NCBI GenBank assembly: GCA_046728155.1 | Contig: JBKPDY010000012.1 | Span: 26,808 to 90,807, forward strand | Direction of reading: 5' to 3' | DNA: 64,000 bases | From: CAWDLX01 sp046728155 | Lineage (GTDB): Bacteria; Actinomycetota; Actinomycetes; Mycobacteriales; Micromonosporaceae | Part shown: positions 1 to 8,695 of the stretch, piece after piece | How the letters are laid out: each line of letters starts with the position of its first letter | Numbering within the stretch: position 1 is the first letter of the stretch | Program-made: the position numbers and the translations under genes | The notes under the pieces: model-generated | Databases searched by the model: none | What the model saw: the letters and a program-made list of their open reading frames with translations, nothing else | What the model was told of the DNA's origin: nothing

Positions 1-327
1 ACCGCCGAGCGAGTAGCCCACCACGTCTGGCTTGGTCAGCCCGAGGTGATCGATCAGCGCAGCGATGTCGTCGGCCATGAGCCGCACGTCGATCGGTCGA
101 TCGATGTCCGCGGTCCGGCCGTGCCCCTGCAAGTCAGGGGCGATGACCTGACGGTGCTCGGCGAGCGCGGGAAGGATCGGGCCGAACATCTCGCCCGAGC
201 CGAGTCCGCCGTGCAGCAGGATCAGCGGGCGCCCTGCGCCGTGGGTCTCGACGTACAGGTTGATGCCATTGACCTCGACGTACTGGCCGGTGCCCTTGGT
301 GTCGCTTGTCCAATCGGTGGCGGTCAC
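1..327 (-). CDS. Alpha/beta hydrolase, 3' end cut by the window edge
   Basis: The first 109 residues of an alpha/beta hydrolase are visible; the rest lies beyond the window edge. The protein opens MTATDWTSD and shows the oxyanion-loop motif LLHGGLGSG near residue 40, then PDLQGHGRT, and stops at the nucleophile elbow VVGYSLGG, where the catalytic Ser sits. The GTG start is supported by GAGGAG six bases upstream. The acidic and histidine catalytic residues cannot be seen. The fold suggests a soluble esterase or hydrolase; the substrate is unknown. No neighbour shares its strand inside the window. Confidence 0.85.
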   Translation of the reverse strand, partial: MTATDWTSDTKGTGQYVEVNGINLYVETHGAGRPLILLHGGLGSGEMFGPILPALAEHRQVIAPDLQGHGRTADIDRPIDVRLMADDIAALIDHLGLTKPDVVGYSLGG

Positions 328-778
328 GGTGTACTCCTCGCGTCGTCGCTAGCTGATGCCGACTGAGACCTGCTGCTGGCCGAAAAGTCATCGGCGTGGC
401 GACCCTGTCCCGGCTGTTGGTCGTGTCCACCCTACGCACGCCCGGTGGGCCATGCCGCCAACGGCATGGACTCGGCACGATGTCTGGTATATCATGTTAT
501 GAGCCGCGAGACAGGGGCATACCTTGGACGCGGCGGGCGTAGGCGTGGAGATCAGGTACACATAACGGGATTCGGCGGCAAGATCGCCGCTACCGCACCA
601 AAGGCGGCGCCCCGCGTCGCGTCTTGTACTAAAACACCGATCGTCGCCCGCTCATCCCGGCATGTGGGATCGACAGGCGTTCGCCGTACCCGATCCGCCC
701 GCCCTCGACATCTCCTAGGGACCCGGATTCGTGATTCCACAGCAGGCAGTCTGGCTCGCGATCCGTACGGAAACGATC
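328..778. other. Intergenic stretch with no supported gene
   Basis: This 450-base gap has interrupted reading frames on both strands and none has a recognisable product. An AT-rich patch near 485-505 (TGTCTGGTATATCATG) contrasts with the surrounding G+C and could be a promoter for the small genes downstream, but no clear -35/-10 pair was found. Confidence 0.5.
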
Positions 779-889
779 ATGGACATGGCGTCCAGAGGCG
801 CGCCCGACGAGCATCAGCCGTTCTATCGTGCTCGGATCGAAGACAGCAGATACGAACTGGGTCGTCCTGACGAGCGGTTGGGAGGGTGA
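779..889 (+). CDS. Possible 36-residue small ORF upstream of a small hypothetical gene
   Basis: A 36-residue frame opens with ATG six bases after GGAAA and reads MDMASRGAPDEHQPFY... to ERLGG. Its end contains the ribosome-binding site of the next gene, so the two could be translationally coupled. The product is very hydrophilic with no recognised motif. It may be a true leader or small protein, or chance; only the spacing and the link to the next gene support it. Confidence 0.25.
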   Translation: MDMASRGAPDEHQPFYRARIEDSRYELGRPDERLGG

Positions 890-891
890 TC

Positions 892-1086
892 ATGGCGATT
901 GCTGACCCGCACATCGAAGCACTTCGAAATGCGCTTGTCGCCGAACACGAGGAGCGCATCGCCGAGATACAGGGCTGGGCTGATGAGGCTGCAGCGCGCG
1001 GAGACTCCGAAGGCCAGCGCCGACACCTGGCTCACGTCCAGCGGCTCAAGGCGATGCGGTACCCGTGGGACAGCCCCGATGCGTAG
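892..1086 (+). CDS. Small hypothetical protein, 64 aa
   Basis: I do not recognise the family. The protein begins MAIADPHIEALRNALV and is strongly helical and charged, with repeated EE/AE heptad-like spacing (EHEERIAEIQGWADEAAARGD), ending RYPWDSPDA. It has no membrane segment or signal peptide. The second of two in-frame starts was chosen because GGAGGG ends five bases before the ATG; a GTG six bases earlier overlaps that site. It could be a small regulatory or coiled-coil protein, but no function can be assigned. Confidence 0.5.
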   Translation: MAIADPHIEALRNALVAEHEERIAEIQGWADEAAARGDSEGQRRHLAHVQRLKAMRYPWDSPDA

Positions 1087-1112
1087 CACGTCAGCAGCAG
1101 TTACGGGCATCG

Positions 1113-1715
1113 TCATTTCAAAATCAGCTCAAGGCTGTCCCGAAAGAGGTCGTCCACGGTCCGTCCCGGCTGGAAGTATTCGGTAATACCGGCAACGATG
1201 GTGGGGTGACGGTTCGCGAACGCGTCCATATCGAAGTCGACGAGGGCGTCCTCGTCCGGCCGAGGAGATTGTTCCTCGAGAACATGTCCGATGGTGAATC
1301 GTTCGACTACGAGAACCGTAAGGCGAGCCTTTCGAAGAGGTATTCTCCTCTCGACCAGCGCTCGCATCGCCAGTTCTGAGATGGCTGCCATTGTCATCGA
1401 GAGTTGAGCCGCGGACACAACGCGCGCGCCGTCGCGGTGGGCGAGCAGGGCGCGGCGAAGGCGCTCGGCGATGCCGATCAGCCAGTCTTGCCACCGCTCG
1501 CCCGGATTGGGCGGCTCCAGCTTGGTGAACTCCTGCTCCAGGATCGCCTCGGCGATGGCGGTCACGAGTGCCGCCTTGTTGCGGATGTGCCAGTACAGGG
1601 TCGGCGCCTGAACGCCGAGCCGCTGGGCAAGCCGACGAAGCGTCACACCCTCCAGACCGCTCTCGTCCAGCAGCGCGACAGCTTCCGTGATGATCCGCTC
1701 CCTGGTCAGTGGCAC
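1113..1715 (-). CDS. TetR-class transcriptional repressor with TetR_C-type domain
   Basis: The N-terminal helix-turn-helix is close to that of classical TetR: LRRLAQRLGVQAPTLYWHI contains the recognition-helix signature PTLYWHxxNK. The C-terminal two thirds form the helical ligand-binding domain. The GTG start reading VPLTRERII was preferred because GGGGGTGGG lies just upstream; longer forms would run into that purine tract. The gene is divergent from a reductase gene, and the gap holds palindromes resembling tet operators. The likely role is ligand-relieved repression of itself and the reductase. The inducer is unknown; there is no TetA-type efflux gene beside it. Confidence 0.85.
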   Translation of the reverse strand: MPLTRERIITEAVALLDESGLEGVTLRRLAQRLGVQAPTLYWHIRNKAALVTAIAEAILEQEFTKLEPPNPGERWQDWLIGIAERLRRALLAHRDGARVVSAAQLSMTMAAISELAMRALVERRIPLRKARLTVLVVERFTIGHVLEEQSPRPDEDALVDFDMDAFANRHPTIVAGITEYFQPGRTVDDLFRDSLELILK

Positions 1716-1737
1716 AAGCCCACCCCCTAACACTCCG

Positions 1738-1756
1738 ACTCTATCAGTGTTAGAGT
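1738..1756. promoter_or_regulatory. tetO-like 19-bp operator palindrome
   Basis: ACTCTATCAGTGTTAGAGT is a near-perfect palindrome lying between the divergent TetR and reductase genes. From memory of the Tn10 tetO1 sequence it differs at two of 19 positions. The TetR-like recognition helix encoded next door makes it the probable binding site. An overlapping pair CTAACACT/AGTGTTAG (1727-1734 and 1746-1753) extends the symmetry. Confidence 0.7.
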
Positions 1757-1760
1757 GGCT

Positions 1761-1773
1761 CTAACGCTGTTAG
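1761..1773. promoter_or_regulatory. Second operator-like palindrome
   Basis: CTAACGCTGTTAG is an inverted repeat with CTAAC/GTTAG arms. Its centre lies 20 bp, about two helical turns, from the centre of the tetO-like site, as expected for two dimers on one DNA face. It sits just before the ribosome-binding site GGGAAGAGAGG of the reductase gene. Confidence 0.55.
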
Positions 1774-1788
1774 GGAAGAGAGGTCGAT

Positions 1789-2784
1789 ATGAAGGCAGCC
1801 GTGTTGCACGAGGTGGGAGGCACCCCGAGGTACGAAGACTTCCCCGACCCCGTCGCCGGCGATGGTGAGGTCGTCATCGACGTCGTCGCGGTCGCGGTCG
1901 AGAACGTCGACAAGATGATCGCCGCCGGCCAGCACTTCGCAAGCCAGCGGTATGTGGCGCAGTTGCCGGCGATCCCCGGCTTCGACGGGGTCGGATCAAT
2001 GCCGGACGGTACGCTGGTCGGGTTCGGCAACACGAGGGCACCCTACGGCGCGCTCGCCGAAAAGACCGTCGTCAGCGGCGGCAGCGTCGTTCCGATTCCC
2101 GACGGCATCGATCCCGCGGACGCGGTCGTTCTCGCCTCCGCCGTGCCCGCCATGTCGATCCGGTCCGCTGCCGGCTTCGTTCCCGGCGAGACGGTTCTGA
2201 TCCAGGGTGCGACCGGGGTTGCGGGGCGCCTGGCCGTGAAGGTGGCTCGACTCCTCGGCGCGGGACGGATTGTGGCCACCGGCCGGGACGACACCGCGCT
2301 CGGAGAAGTTCTTGCCCTGGGCGCAGACACAGCGATCAACACCGCGGTTCCGGATGATCAGCTGCGCCGGGCGTTCACGGAGGCAAAGGGCGATGGATAC
2401 GACGTCGTCCTCGACTTTCTGTGGGGCAGGCCCACCGAAATCCTCCTGAGATCCCTTGTCCCGGACGCCTTCGCGCTCTCGAAGCCGACCAGGCTGGTTC
2501 AAGTCGGCGAATCCGGCGGTGCGACTATTGCGGTCGCCGCCGCGAGCCTGCGGACCTCGGGAGTCGAAATCTATGGAGCGGCGAAGGGGTTCGACGCGGC
2601 CACCATCGCAGACGCTTACCACCAGGTCGTCGAATGGGCCAGAGACGGTTTGCTGACCTTTGACATCGAGAAGGTTCCGCTGAGCCAGATCGAGGCAGCG
2701 TGGCAGGCAACCGACCGCCGGGGGAGGCGACTCGTGGTGCTGCCCTCGCTCGATCTTTTCCGTACAACCGCGCAGTCGGACTGA
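1789..2784 (+). CDS. Medium-chain dehydrogenase/reductase, quinone-oxidoreductase type
   Basis: This 331-residue protein has the two-domain MDR layout: an N-terminal GroES-like domain and a Rossmann domain with GATGVAG at residues 140-146 for NADP(H). The zinc-ligand Cys/His residues of alcohol dehydrogenases are absent, so it belongs with the zinc-free quinone oxidoreductase/enoyl reductase group. GGGAAGAGAGG precedes the ATG. It is divergent from a TetR repressor and its promoter overlaps the tetO-like palindromes, so it is probably induced by a small electrophile or quinone. The natural substrate is not known. Confidence 0.88.
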   Translation: MKAAVLHEVGGTPRYEDFPDPVAGDGEVVIDVVAVAVENVDKMIAAGQHFASQRYVAQLPAIPGFDGVGSMPDGTLVGFGNTRAPYGALAEKTVVSGGSVVPIPDGIDPADAVVLASAVPAMSIRSAAGFVPGETVLIQGATGVAGRLAVKVARLLGAGRIVATGRDDTALGEVLALGADTAINTAVPDDQLRRAFTEAKGDGYDVVLDFLWGRPTEILLRSLVPDAFALSKPTRLVQVGESGGATIAVAAASLRTSGVEIYGAAKGFDAATIADAYHQVVEWARDGLLTFDIEKVPLSQIEAAWQATDRRGRRLVVLPSLDLFRTTAQSD

Positions 2785-2829
2785 AGAACTGTATGGAAAC
2801 GAGGACACGCTGGGTCCTACGATCCATGA

Positions 2830-3570
2830 ATGACGGATGCTGATACGCACACAATGCTCTCGGTTCGTGGCGAGGCTCGGCGCATTGTCGCCGCGGACCA
2901 AGCGACCATCGTCTTGTACGTCTCCGCAACGGGCGATATCAAACGTGCCGCAGCATCGGACGTGGCAGGCGCTCTGGCTGAGATCACGGCAGCCTTGGCT
3001 GATCTCAGCGGCGAGGTTCTCACGGCGGAGACCATACGGGCTCCATTGACCTGGTCAACGCAGTCGATACAGACAAGTGAGGAACATTCCCATGACAAGG
3101 TCACGGGTGTTCATGGCCCGACCGGCCGTCACCTGGCGTCAGTCGTTCTGCTGATCAACGTGCGTGACTTCACCCTGCTGGGCCGTCTCGAGGCCACCAT
3201 CACCGAACACGACACGGTGAATGTACTGTCCGTCCAGTGGTCGGTTGACGACGACAACCCGGCTTGGGCGCTCGTGCGGGCCGACGCCATCCACGCCGCT
3301 CTGCTCAAGGGCCGGGACTACGCAGCCGCATTGGGTGGTTCGGTCCTCAGTGTCGAGCACGTGGCCGACGCCGGCCTGCTCGGCGGCGACGCATGGCACG
3401 ACGTGGCCCGCAAGGCAAACCTTGCGGTATCGGCGGCGGCGCATGGCGGGCAGCCCGAGGGCGCGTCGTTGGACCCGGTGCCACAAGTACTCAGCGCCAC
3501 GATCGACGCACGGCTGGCAGCGGCGGTCGGCTCGGTTCCAACTGGCCGGGCACAGTCCAATATGGACTAG
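2830..3570 (+). CDS. SIMPL domain-containing protein (DUF541)
   Basis: The protein has the SIMPL/DUF541 pattern: an opening strand TMLSVRGEARRIV, a central RHLASVVLLINVRDF strand, and a second half with VRADAIHAALLKGRDYAAALGG, which matches the family's ARxxAxxxAxxxAxxLG helix. No signal peptide or lipobox is visible, unlike many secreted members, so it is probably cytoplasmic. The biochemical role of the family is poorly defined. The ATG reading MTDADTHTM has only a weak Shine-Dalgarno sequence. It follows the reductase gene by 45 bases on the same strand and may be co-transcribed. Confidence 0.78.
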   Translation: MTDADTHTMLSVRGEARRIVAADQATIVLYVSATGDIKRAAASDVAGALAEITAALADLSGEVLTAETIRAPLTWSTQSIQTSEEHSHDKVTGVHGPTGRHLASVVLLINVRDFTLLGRLEATITEHDTVNVLSVQWSVDDDNPAWALVRADAIHAALLKGRDYAAALGGSVLSVEHVADAGLLGGDAWHDVARKANLAVSAAAHGGQPEGASLDPVPQVLSATIDARLAAAVGSVPTGRAQSNMD

Positions 3571-3701
3571 ACGCAGGACCGGCGCGGTCGGTCTCGCGAC
3601 ACGGAGACTCCCGTCCAATTGCTCGCCCGACCACCGTTTCATACTCGTGCCGAGGACAATGACACCGCACATGCCCTACCTCGCCACAGATGGGAGCCGT
3701 C

Positions 3702-4217
3702 ATGGAGACCTGGGACGCGATCCGAGCCCGCCGCAACGTCCGCGATTACACCGACGAGACGGTGTCGGCCGGTGATCTGAATCGGATGGTGGAAGCCGGC
3801 TGGCGGTCGCCGTCAGCGTCCAACCGGCAGCACCGGGACTTCGTCGTTGTCACCGACCGCGATCAGCTGGCGGAGCTCGCCACGGTCTGGCAGGGCGCTC
3901 GGCATATCGCCGGCGCCGCGGCGGCGATCGTGCTGGTCGTGCCCGAACCAGCCACCGAGCGCGACAGTCTCCTCGACCAGTACGATCTTGGGCAGGCCAC
4001 ATATGCGATCATGGTGGCCGCCGCGGACCTGGGCATCGGAACCGGCCACGCTTCGGTGGGCGACCAGAGCCGGGCACGTGCGATCCTGGGCATTCCGGAG
4101 GATCATCAGGTCGCGTTCATGGTCGGTGTGGGATACCCAGCCGACCGGCCGCTGCGTCCGATCATCAAACCGAATCGCCGACCGTTCGATGACGCCATCC
4201 ACTATGGACGATGGTGA
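3702..4217 (+). CDS. Nitroreductase family protein
   Basis: The 171-residue product has the nitroreductase fold signature: opening IRARRNVRDYTDETV, the FMN-phosphate loop WRSPSASNRQ, and the helix GQATYAIMVAAADLGIGTGHAS. Family members are FMN-dependent NAD(P)H reductases acting as homodimers on nitro compounds, quinones or F420-type substrates. The second in-frame ATG is preferred because GGGAG ends five bases upstream; an ATG 12 bases earlier overlaps that site. It is in line with the SIMPL and reductase genes, but a 130-base gap argues for its own promoter. Confidence 0.85.
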   Translation: METWDAIRARRNVRDYTDETVSAGDLNRMVEAGWRSPSASNRQHRDFVVVTDRDQLAELATVWQGARHIAGAAAAIVLVVPEPATERDSLLDQYDLGQATYAIMVAAADLGIGTGHASVGDQSRARAILGIPEDHQVAFMVGVGYPADRPLRPIIKPNRRPFDDAIHYGRW

Positions 4218-4227
4218 AGACCACCGT

Positions 4228-4644
4228 CTACGGTCGTGTGCGCAGCAGTAGGCCGCCGTACACGATGAACGAGCCGATGAAGCCCACCGCCATCAGGTAC
4301 GACCACCAGTCGCTCTCGGTCGCCAGGGTGAGAACGCCGGCCACGATCGTGATCACGATCAGCGCGCCGCCCGCCCAGGCCTGGTTCCTCGTCGGCGGGT
4401 CCAGCGGTCCGGATCGCCAGATGCAGAGCGCAGCGCCGACCAGAAGCCCAACCGATATCAGGATGTGCAGGCCGAGAAGGGTCGCGGTTGTCGCCTTGCC
4501 GGCGCCGGAGTTCTCCGACGGCAGTCCGATGAGATTCACGGCCATTCCCAGAAGGAACGACACCGAGAGCATGATGACCTGGCCCCTGGCGCGCCGGTTG
4601 AGTACGGCGGGGCCTATCGAAGACTGATTGCTGGACAGAACCAT
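4228..4644 (-). CDS. Small integral membrane protein, about four helices
   Basis: The product carries four hydrophobic segments: VIMLSVSFLLGMAVNLIG, LGLHILISVGLLVGAALCI, AGGALIVITIVAGVLTLA and a last one ending GSFIVYGGLLL. Charged loops are short. The ATG reading MVLSSNQSS was chosen because the upstream extension in the same frame is Cys/His-rich and not membrane-like. It converges with the nitroreductase gene and is divergent from the MMPL transporter, so it could share a promoter region with the latter. I do not recognise a named family. Confidence 0.6.
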   Translation of the reverse strand: MVLSSNQSSIGPAVLNRRARGQVIMLSVSFLLGMAVNLIGLPSENSGAGKATTATLLGLHILISVGLLVGAALCIWRSGPLDPPTRNQAWAGGALIVITIVAGVLTLATESDWWSYLMAVGFIGSFIVYGGLLLRTRP

Positions 4645-4766
4645 CACCCCATTCGACACATCCGTATGTCGGCAGCCTAGCGCCGACGAACACGGCTCGG
4701 CGTGATACGAGACCTGTTGGTAGGCTACGCCGCGGCCACTACCCACCCAAAAGGCGGAGGCGAGCC

Positions 4767-6896
4767 ATGGTGGAGCGCTCCACGGCACAGGCGCAACTGG
4801 CCAGATTCTGTTACCGCAACAGGCGTCTGGTCGTCGCGGCCTGGGTGATCGGTGCCGCCGCCCTTCTGTACATCGCGATCCGGTTCGCCGCCCCGCCCGA
4901 CAACAACTTCGCCGGCGGCTCGTCCGATTCGGCCTTGGCGCAGCACGTCATCACTGACCACTTCCCGTCGAGCAACGGAAGTTCACTGACCATCGCCGTC
5001 CACGCTGACCAGGGCGTGATGTCGCCGGATGCCCGGCAACGCGTCGAAGGCGTACTCGGGGAGGCATCGACACTGCCCCACATCGCGGGCGTCGCATCAC
5101 CGTACGATCGGCCGGGACAGATCAGCGCCGACGGCCGGACCGGCTTCGCAATCGTACAATCTGACCAGCCCCAGGTTCCGGTCGCCGACATCGAGGACCT
5201 CATAGCCAAGGCGAAGGCCGTGACCAGCAATGGTGTGACGGTCGCGGTGGCCGGTGCAGACGTCGTTGCCGTCGAGACACCGTACGGGGGAGCGGCAGAC
5301 GGAATCGGTGGTGTGGCCGCGATAGTCATCATCCTCATTGCGTTCGGTTCGCTCCTCGCGATGGGATTGACCATGGCGGCGGCGCTGCTGGGGATCGCGT
5401 CAGGTCTGGCGCTGATATTCCTGATTGGACACGTGATTCCCGCGCCCTCGTTCAGCCCCATCGTGTCGACGCTACTCGGGCTCGGTGTGGGGATCGACTA
5501 CGCATTACTGATCGTCACGCGGTACCGGGAGGAACTCAGTCGTGGCGCCGACCCCGAGGACGCCGTCGTGACGGCGTTGGCGACCGCCGGCCGCTCGGTG
5601 CTCTTCGCCGGCGCGACCGTCGTGGTCGCGATACTCGGCCTGTTCGTCATGGCTCAACCGCTGCTCAACGCCACCGCCGTCGCCGCCTGCGTCACCGTGG
5701 CTGCGACGATGGTCAGCGCTCTCACGCTCCTGCCGGCATTGCTCGGTTTCGCCGGGCGGGGCATCGACCGCCTGCGGTTGCCGTACCTCGGGCGCACGGC
5801 CGCCCGGTCACCGACGGCGGAACGGTGGGCGCGTGCGGTCCAACGCCGACCAGTGACCGGGTTGGTGGTCGGGGCACTCGTGATGCTCGTGCTCGCCGCA
5901 CCGGCGTTGTCCATGCGGCTGAGCTTCGAGGACAACAGCACCGAGCCACACGATACGTCGGGTTACACGGCGCAGCAGATCCTCGTCAACGGTTTCGGGC
6001 CAGGGTTCAATGCGCCGCTGGTCGTCGTCGCGAACGGTACGGCCGCGGCGGGAGAGCTCGACCGGGTCGCCACCGATGTTCGCGGGACGCCAGGCATCGC
6101 CGCCGTCACGCCGGTCCAGGTCAGCGCCGACCGGCAGGCCGCCCTGTTCGTCGCGTACCCGACCACGGGTCTGCATGACGCGGCCACGACCGATCTCGTG
6201 CACGAACTGCGCAACTCCGTTGTGCCGACCGCGATCGCGGGCACCGACGTCACGGTGCACGTGGGTGGCCCCAACGCGGGTATCGTCGACTTCGCTGACG
6301 AGGTCGGTGTACGGCTGCCGTGGTTGGTCGCCGTCGTGATCGGGATCTCGTTGATCCTGCTCGTGGTCCTCGTGCGGTCGGTGACCATCGCGCTCAAGGC
6401 GGCTCTGATGACGCTGCTGTCGACCGGTGCGGCGTACGGGGTGCTCACCGCGATCGTCCAATGGGGATGGCTCGGGCCGCAGCTGGGCTTCCCGGCGGCT
6501 ATGCCCATCACGACCTGGGTACCGCTGTTCATCTTCCCGATCCTGTTCGGACTCTCAACGGACTACGAGGTATTCCTGATCTCGCGGATCCGGGAGGAGT
6601 ACGACAACGGCGCTCCCACGGCGGAGGCGGTCGCTCAGGGCCTGGCTCACACCGCCCGGATCATCACGGCCGCGGCCGCGATCATGGTCGCCGTCTTCCT
6701 ATCGGTGCTCGCCACACCGGAAGTCGCGGTGAAGCAGTTCGGCCTCGGCCTCGGCGTCGCGGTCCTGCTCGACGCGACCATCGTCCGGATGGTGCTGGTT
6801 CCGTCCTTGATGGAGTTGCTCGGCCGGGCGAACTGGTGGCTGCCACGCCCGCTTGCGCGCGTACTTCCGCAGCCCAGTCCGGCGCAGGCGACATAG
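4767..6896 (+). CDS. MMPL family RND transporter
   Basis: This 709-residue protein has the MMPL/RND architecture: one N-terminal helix (VVAAWVIGAAALLYIAI), a large external loop, five helices with the RND signature LGLGVGIDYALLIVTRYREEL, then a second copy (SMRLSFEDNS... loop and a C-terminal block with FPILFGLSTDYEVFLISRIREEY). Asp residues in the GIDYAL and STDYEVFL helices are the expected proton-relay positions. Members export lipids, siderophores or drugs from actinomycetes. GGCGGAGG precedes the ATG. No lipid-synthesis genes adjoin it, so the cargo is unknown. Confidence 0.9.
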   Translation: MVERSTAQAQLARFCYRNRRLVVAAWVIGAAALLYIAIRFAAPPDNNFAGGSSDSALAQHVITDHFPSSNGSSLTIAVHADQGVMSPDARQRVEGVLGEASTLPHIAGVASPYDRPGQISADGRTGFAIVQSDQPQVPVADIEDLIAKAKAVTSNGVTVAVAGADVVAVETPYGGAADGIGGVAAIVIILIAFGSLLAMGLTMAAALLGIASGLALIFLIGHVIPAPSFSPIVSTLLGLGVGIDYALLIVTRYREELSRGADPEDAVVTALATAGRSVLFAGATVVVAILGLFVMAQPLLNATAVAACVTVAATMVSALTLLPALLGFAGRGIDRLRLPYLGRTAARSPTAERWARAVQRRPVTGLVVGALVMLVLAAPALSMRLSFEDNSTEPHDTSGYTAQQILVNGFGPGFNAPLVVVANGTAAAGELDRVATDVRGTPGIAAVTPVQVSADRQAALFVAYPTTGLHDAATTDLVHELRNSVVPTAIAGTDVTVHVGGPNAGIVDFADEVGVRLPWLVAVVIGISLILLVVLVRSVTIALKAALMTLLSTGAAYGVLTAIVQWGWLGPQLGFPAAMPITTWVPLFIFPILFGLSTDYEVFLISRIREEYDNGAPTAEAVAQGLAHTARIITAAAAIMVAVFLSVLATPEVAVKQFGLGLGVAVLLDATIVRMVLVPSLMELLGRANWWLPRPLARVLPQPSPAQAT

Positions 6897-6907
6897 CGCA
6901 TGAGCGA

Positions 6908-8503
6908 TCAGGCTCGAGCCTCGGCTGGTCCGAGCCAGTGATGCAGGTATCGGGTCAGGCCCACCATGTCTGGTCCGCCCCGGTAGCCGATGTGGCCGTC
7001 GGGCCGGATCAGGAACTGGGCGATGTCGTTCGCGGTGAGGCCGAGGCGGCGCAGCGCCTCACCGTCGACATCGGACAGCGTTCCTGGACCGTCGGCGGCG
7101 GACAGGTGATGCACACCGACGACAGCGGCATAGCTGTCAGCGAACACTCCTGCGGTCCAGACGTTGGCCGGGCCGCATCGCAGCAGATGCCAACCGGGCA
7201 GCGATACGACCGCGTGCAGGCTCGACAGCCGTCCATCGAGGAGCACTGGTGCGTCCGGCAGCCGGTCACCGGCGCGCGGACCACGCCGCGGGGAGCCAGG
7301 GCCGTCGACCGACAGGGCGCTTCCTCGATAGCGAATCGCGAGCTCTGACACGGTGCGGAAGGCATACGCCCGCAGTCGCCTCGGCGCGAGCGCGCCTCGG
7401 ATCAGCATCGGCGCGATGCGTACGCGGGCGAACCGTACGAACGCGTTGGTCGACGTCGCGATGGTGAAGGCGCGGTCGGTGAACCGCAGCACCATCGCGC
7501 CGACCGGCGCGCGCTCCGGTTCATACGTGCTCAGAACCGCCGGGTCGACCAGGCCGCGGAGCGCATGTGCGAGCTTCCAGCCGAGGTTGACCGCATCCTG
7601 GATGCCGGTGTTCATGCCCTGGCCACCCGCCGGACTGTGGATGTGGGCGGCATCTCCGGCAAGGAAGATGCGCCCGGAGCGGTAGTGGGTCGCGGCACGG
7701 TGATGCAAGCGGAAATTGGTCATCCAGTCCGGATCGCGCAGCTGTACCGTGCCACCGGTGTAAGCGTCGGTGAGAGCCTGGACCTCGTCGAGGGTGACCG
7801 GCGCGTCGGGCGGGGTGGGGTCCTCCGGCGGACGCATGAGAAGCAACCGCCACGTCGCCGGTGACCCGAGCGGGAAGAAGAGCAGTATCCCTCGCTCGGC
7901 CAGGAACGCGTGTGCCGAATCCGGTGCGATGCCCTCGGCTTCGGCATCGGCCAGCACGAACGTCTGCGGATAGGAGCTGCCGACGAACCCGATCCTCGCC
8001 GCGGTTCGGACCGCGCTGCGCGCGCCATCGCAGCCCACGACATAGCGTGCGGTCACAACCTCGGTACGATCACCGCTGTGGCGCAGCTGGGCGTTGACCA
8101 GTTCGTCACCGGAGTGCAGGCCAGTGAGCTCGACCTCGCGCTCGACGGATATCCCGACACTCGCAAGATGTTCAACGAGGACGCGCTCGGTCTCGGCCTG
8201 CGACAGGAACAGCAGGAACGGGTAGGCAGTGTCGGCGAGACCGAGGTCGAAGAGTGGCACCGACACATCCCTGCGCCCGGTGTGCAGGCACAGGCGCATG
8301 GTCGGGTTGCCCTGTTCGACCAGCAACCTCGTGACGCCGAGTCCACTGAGGACCTCGAGCGTACGGGGCTGTAGCGCCAGGGCTCGGGACTCGTGCACCC
8401 GGTCCTTCGCGCGGTCGATCACGCGCGGCCGTCCGCCATGCGCGGCAATCTCGGCCGCCATTGTCAGGCCGGTCGGTCCGGCCCCCACCACGAGCACGTC
8501 CAC
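6908..8503 (-). CDS. FAD-dependent aromatic-ring monooxygenase
   Basis: The protein has the class A flavoprotein hydroxylase motifs: VDVLVVGAGPTGLTMA at the N-terminus for ADP binding, the DG motif VVGCDGARSAVR near residue 150, and the GD motif GRIFLAGDAAHIHSPAGGQG near residue 275 for FAD ribityl binding. A C-terminal thioredoxin-like domain ends the family and is present (PGWHLLRCGP, LIRPDGHIGYRG). The GTG start is placed by GAGGAG seven bases upstream; the frame is open much further but without homology. It probably hydroxylates a phenolic or polyketide substrate. It is convergent with the MMPL gene. Confidence 0.88.
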   Translation of the reverse strand: MDVLVVGAGPTGLTMAAEIAAHGGRPRVIDRAKDRVHESRALALQPRTLEVLSGLGVTRLLVEQGNPTMRLCLHTGRRDVSVPLFDLGLADTAYPFLLFLSQAETERVLVEHLASVGISVEREVELTGLHSGDELVNAQLRHSGDRTEVVTARYVVGCDGARSAVRTAARIGFVGSSYPQTFVLADAEAEGIAPDSAHAFLAERGILLFFPLGSPATWRLLLMRPPEDPTPPDAPVTLDEVQALTDAYTGGTVQLRDPDWMTNFRLHHRAATHYRSGRIFLAGDAAHIHSPAGGQGMNTGIQDAVNLGWKLAHALRGLVDPAVLSTYEPERAPVGAMVLRFTDRAFTIATSTNAFVRFARVRIAPMLIRGALAPRRLRAYAFRTVSELAIRYRGSALSVDGPGSPRRGPRAGDRLPDAPVLLDGRLSSLHAVVSLPGWHLLRCGPANVWTAGVFADSYAAVVGVHHLSAADGPGTLSDVDGEALRRLGLTANDIAQFLIRPDGHIGYRGGPDMVGLTRYLHHWLGPAEARA

Positions 8504-8695
8504 TGGGTCGCTCCTCACCAGCTCACCGTACGACGCGCCGACCTGGCTCGTGACATTATCGTGACGACGCGTCGCGTGACGGAGTGAGGAGCACGAACGG
8601 CAGCTGGCGACCGCGAGCATCAGAGACATCGGCCCCGACGATGTCGACTCCGACACCGGCATGGCGCCGCGTCGCCGGCCGGATAGGTGAGCCAG

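Noticed and set aside
1996..2901. A 301-codon antisense frame over the quinone-reductase gene
   Set aside because: The sense frame has the Rossmann GATGVAG motif and a good ribosome-binding site; the antisense product matches nothing.
4645..4766. A defined promoter in the gap between the small membrane protein and the MMPL gene
   Set aside because: No -35/-10 pair with normal spacing could be read with confidence, so no site is annotated.
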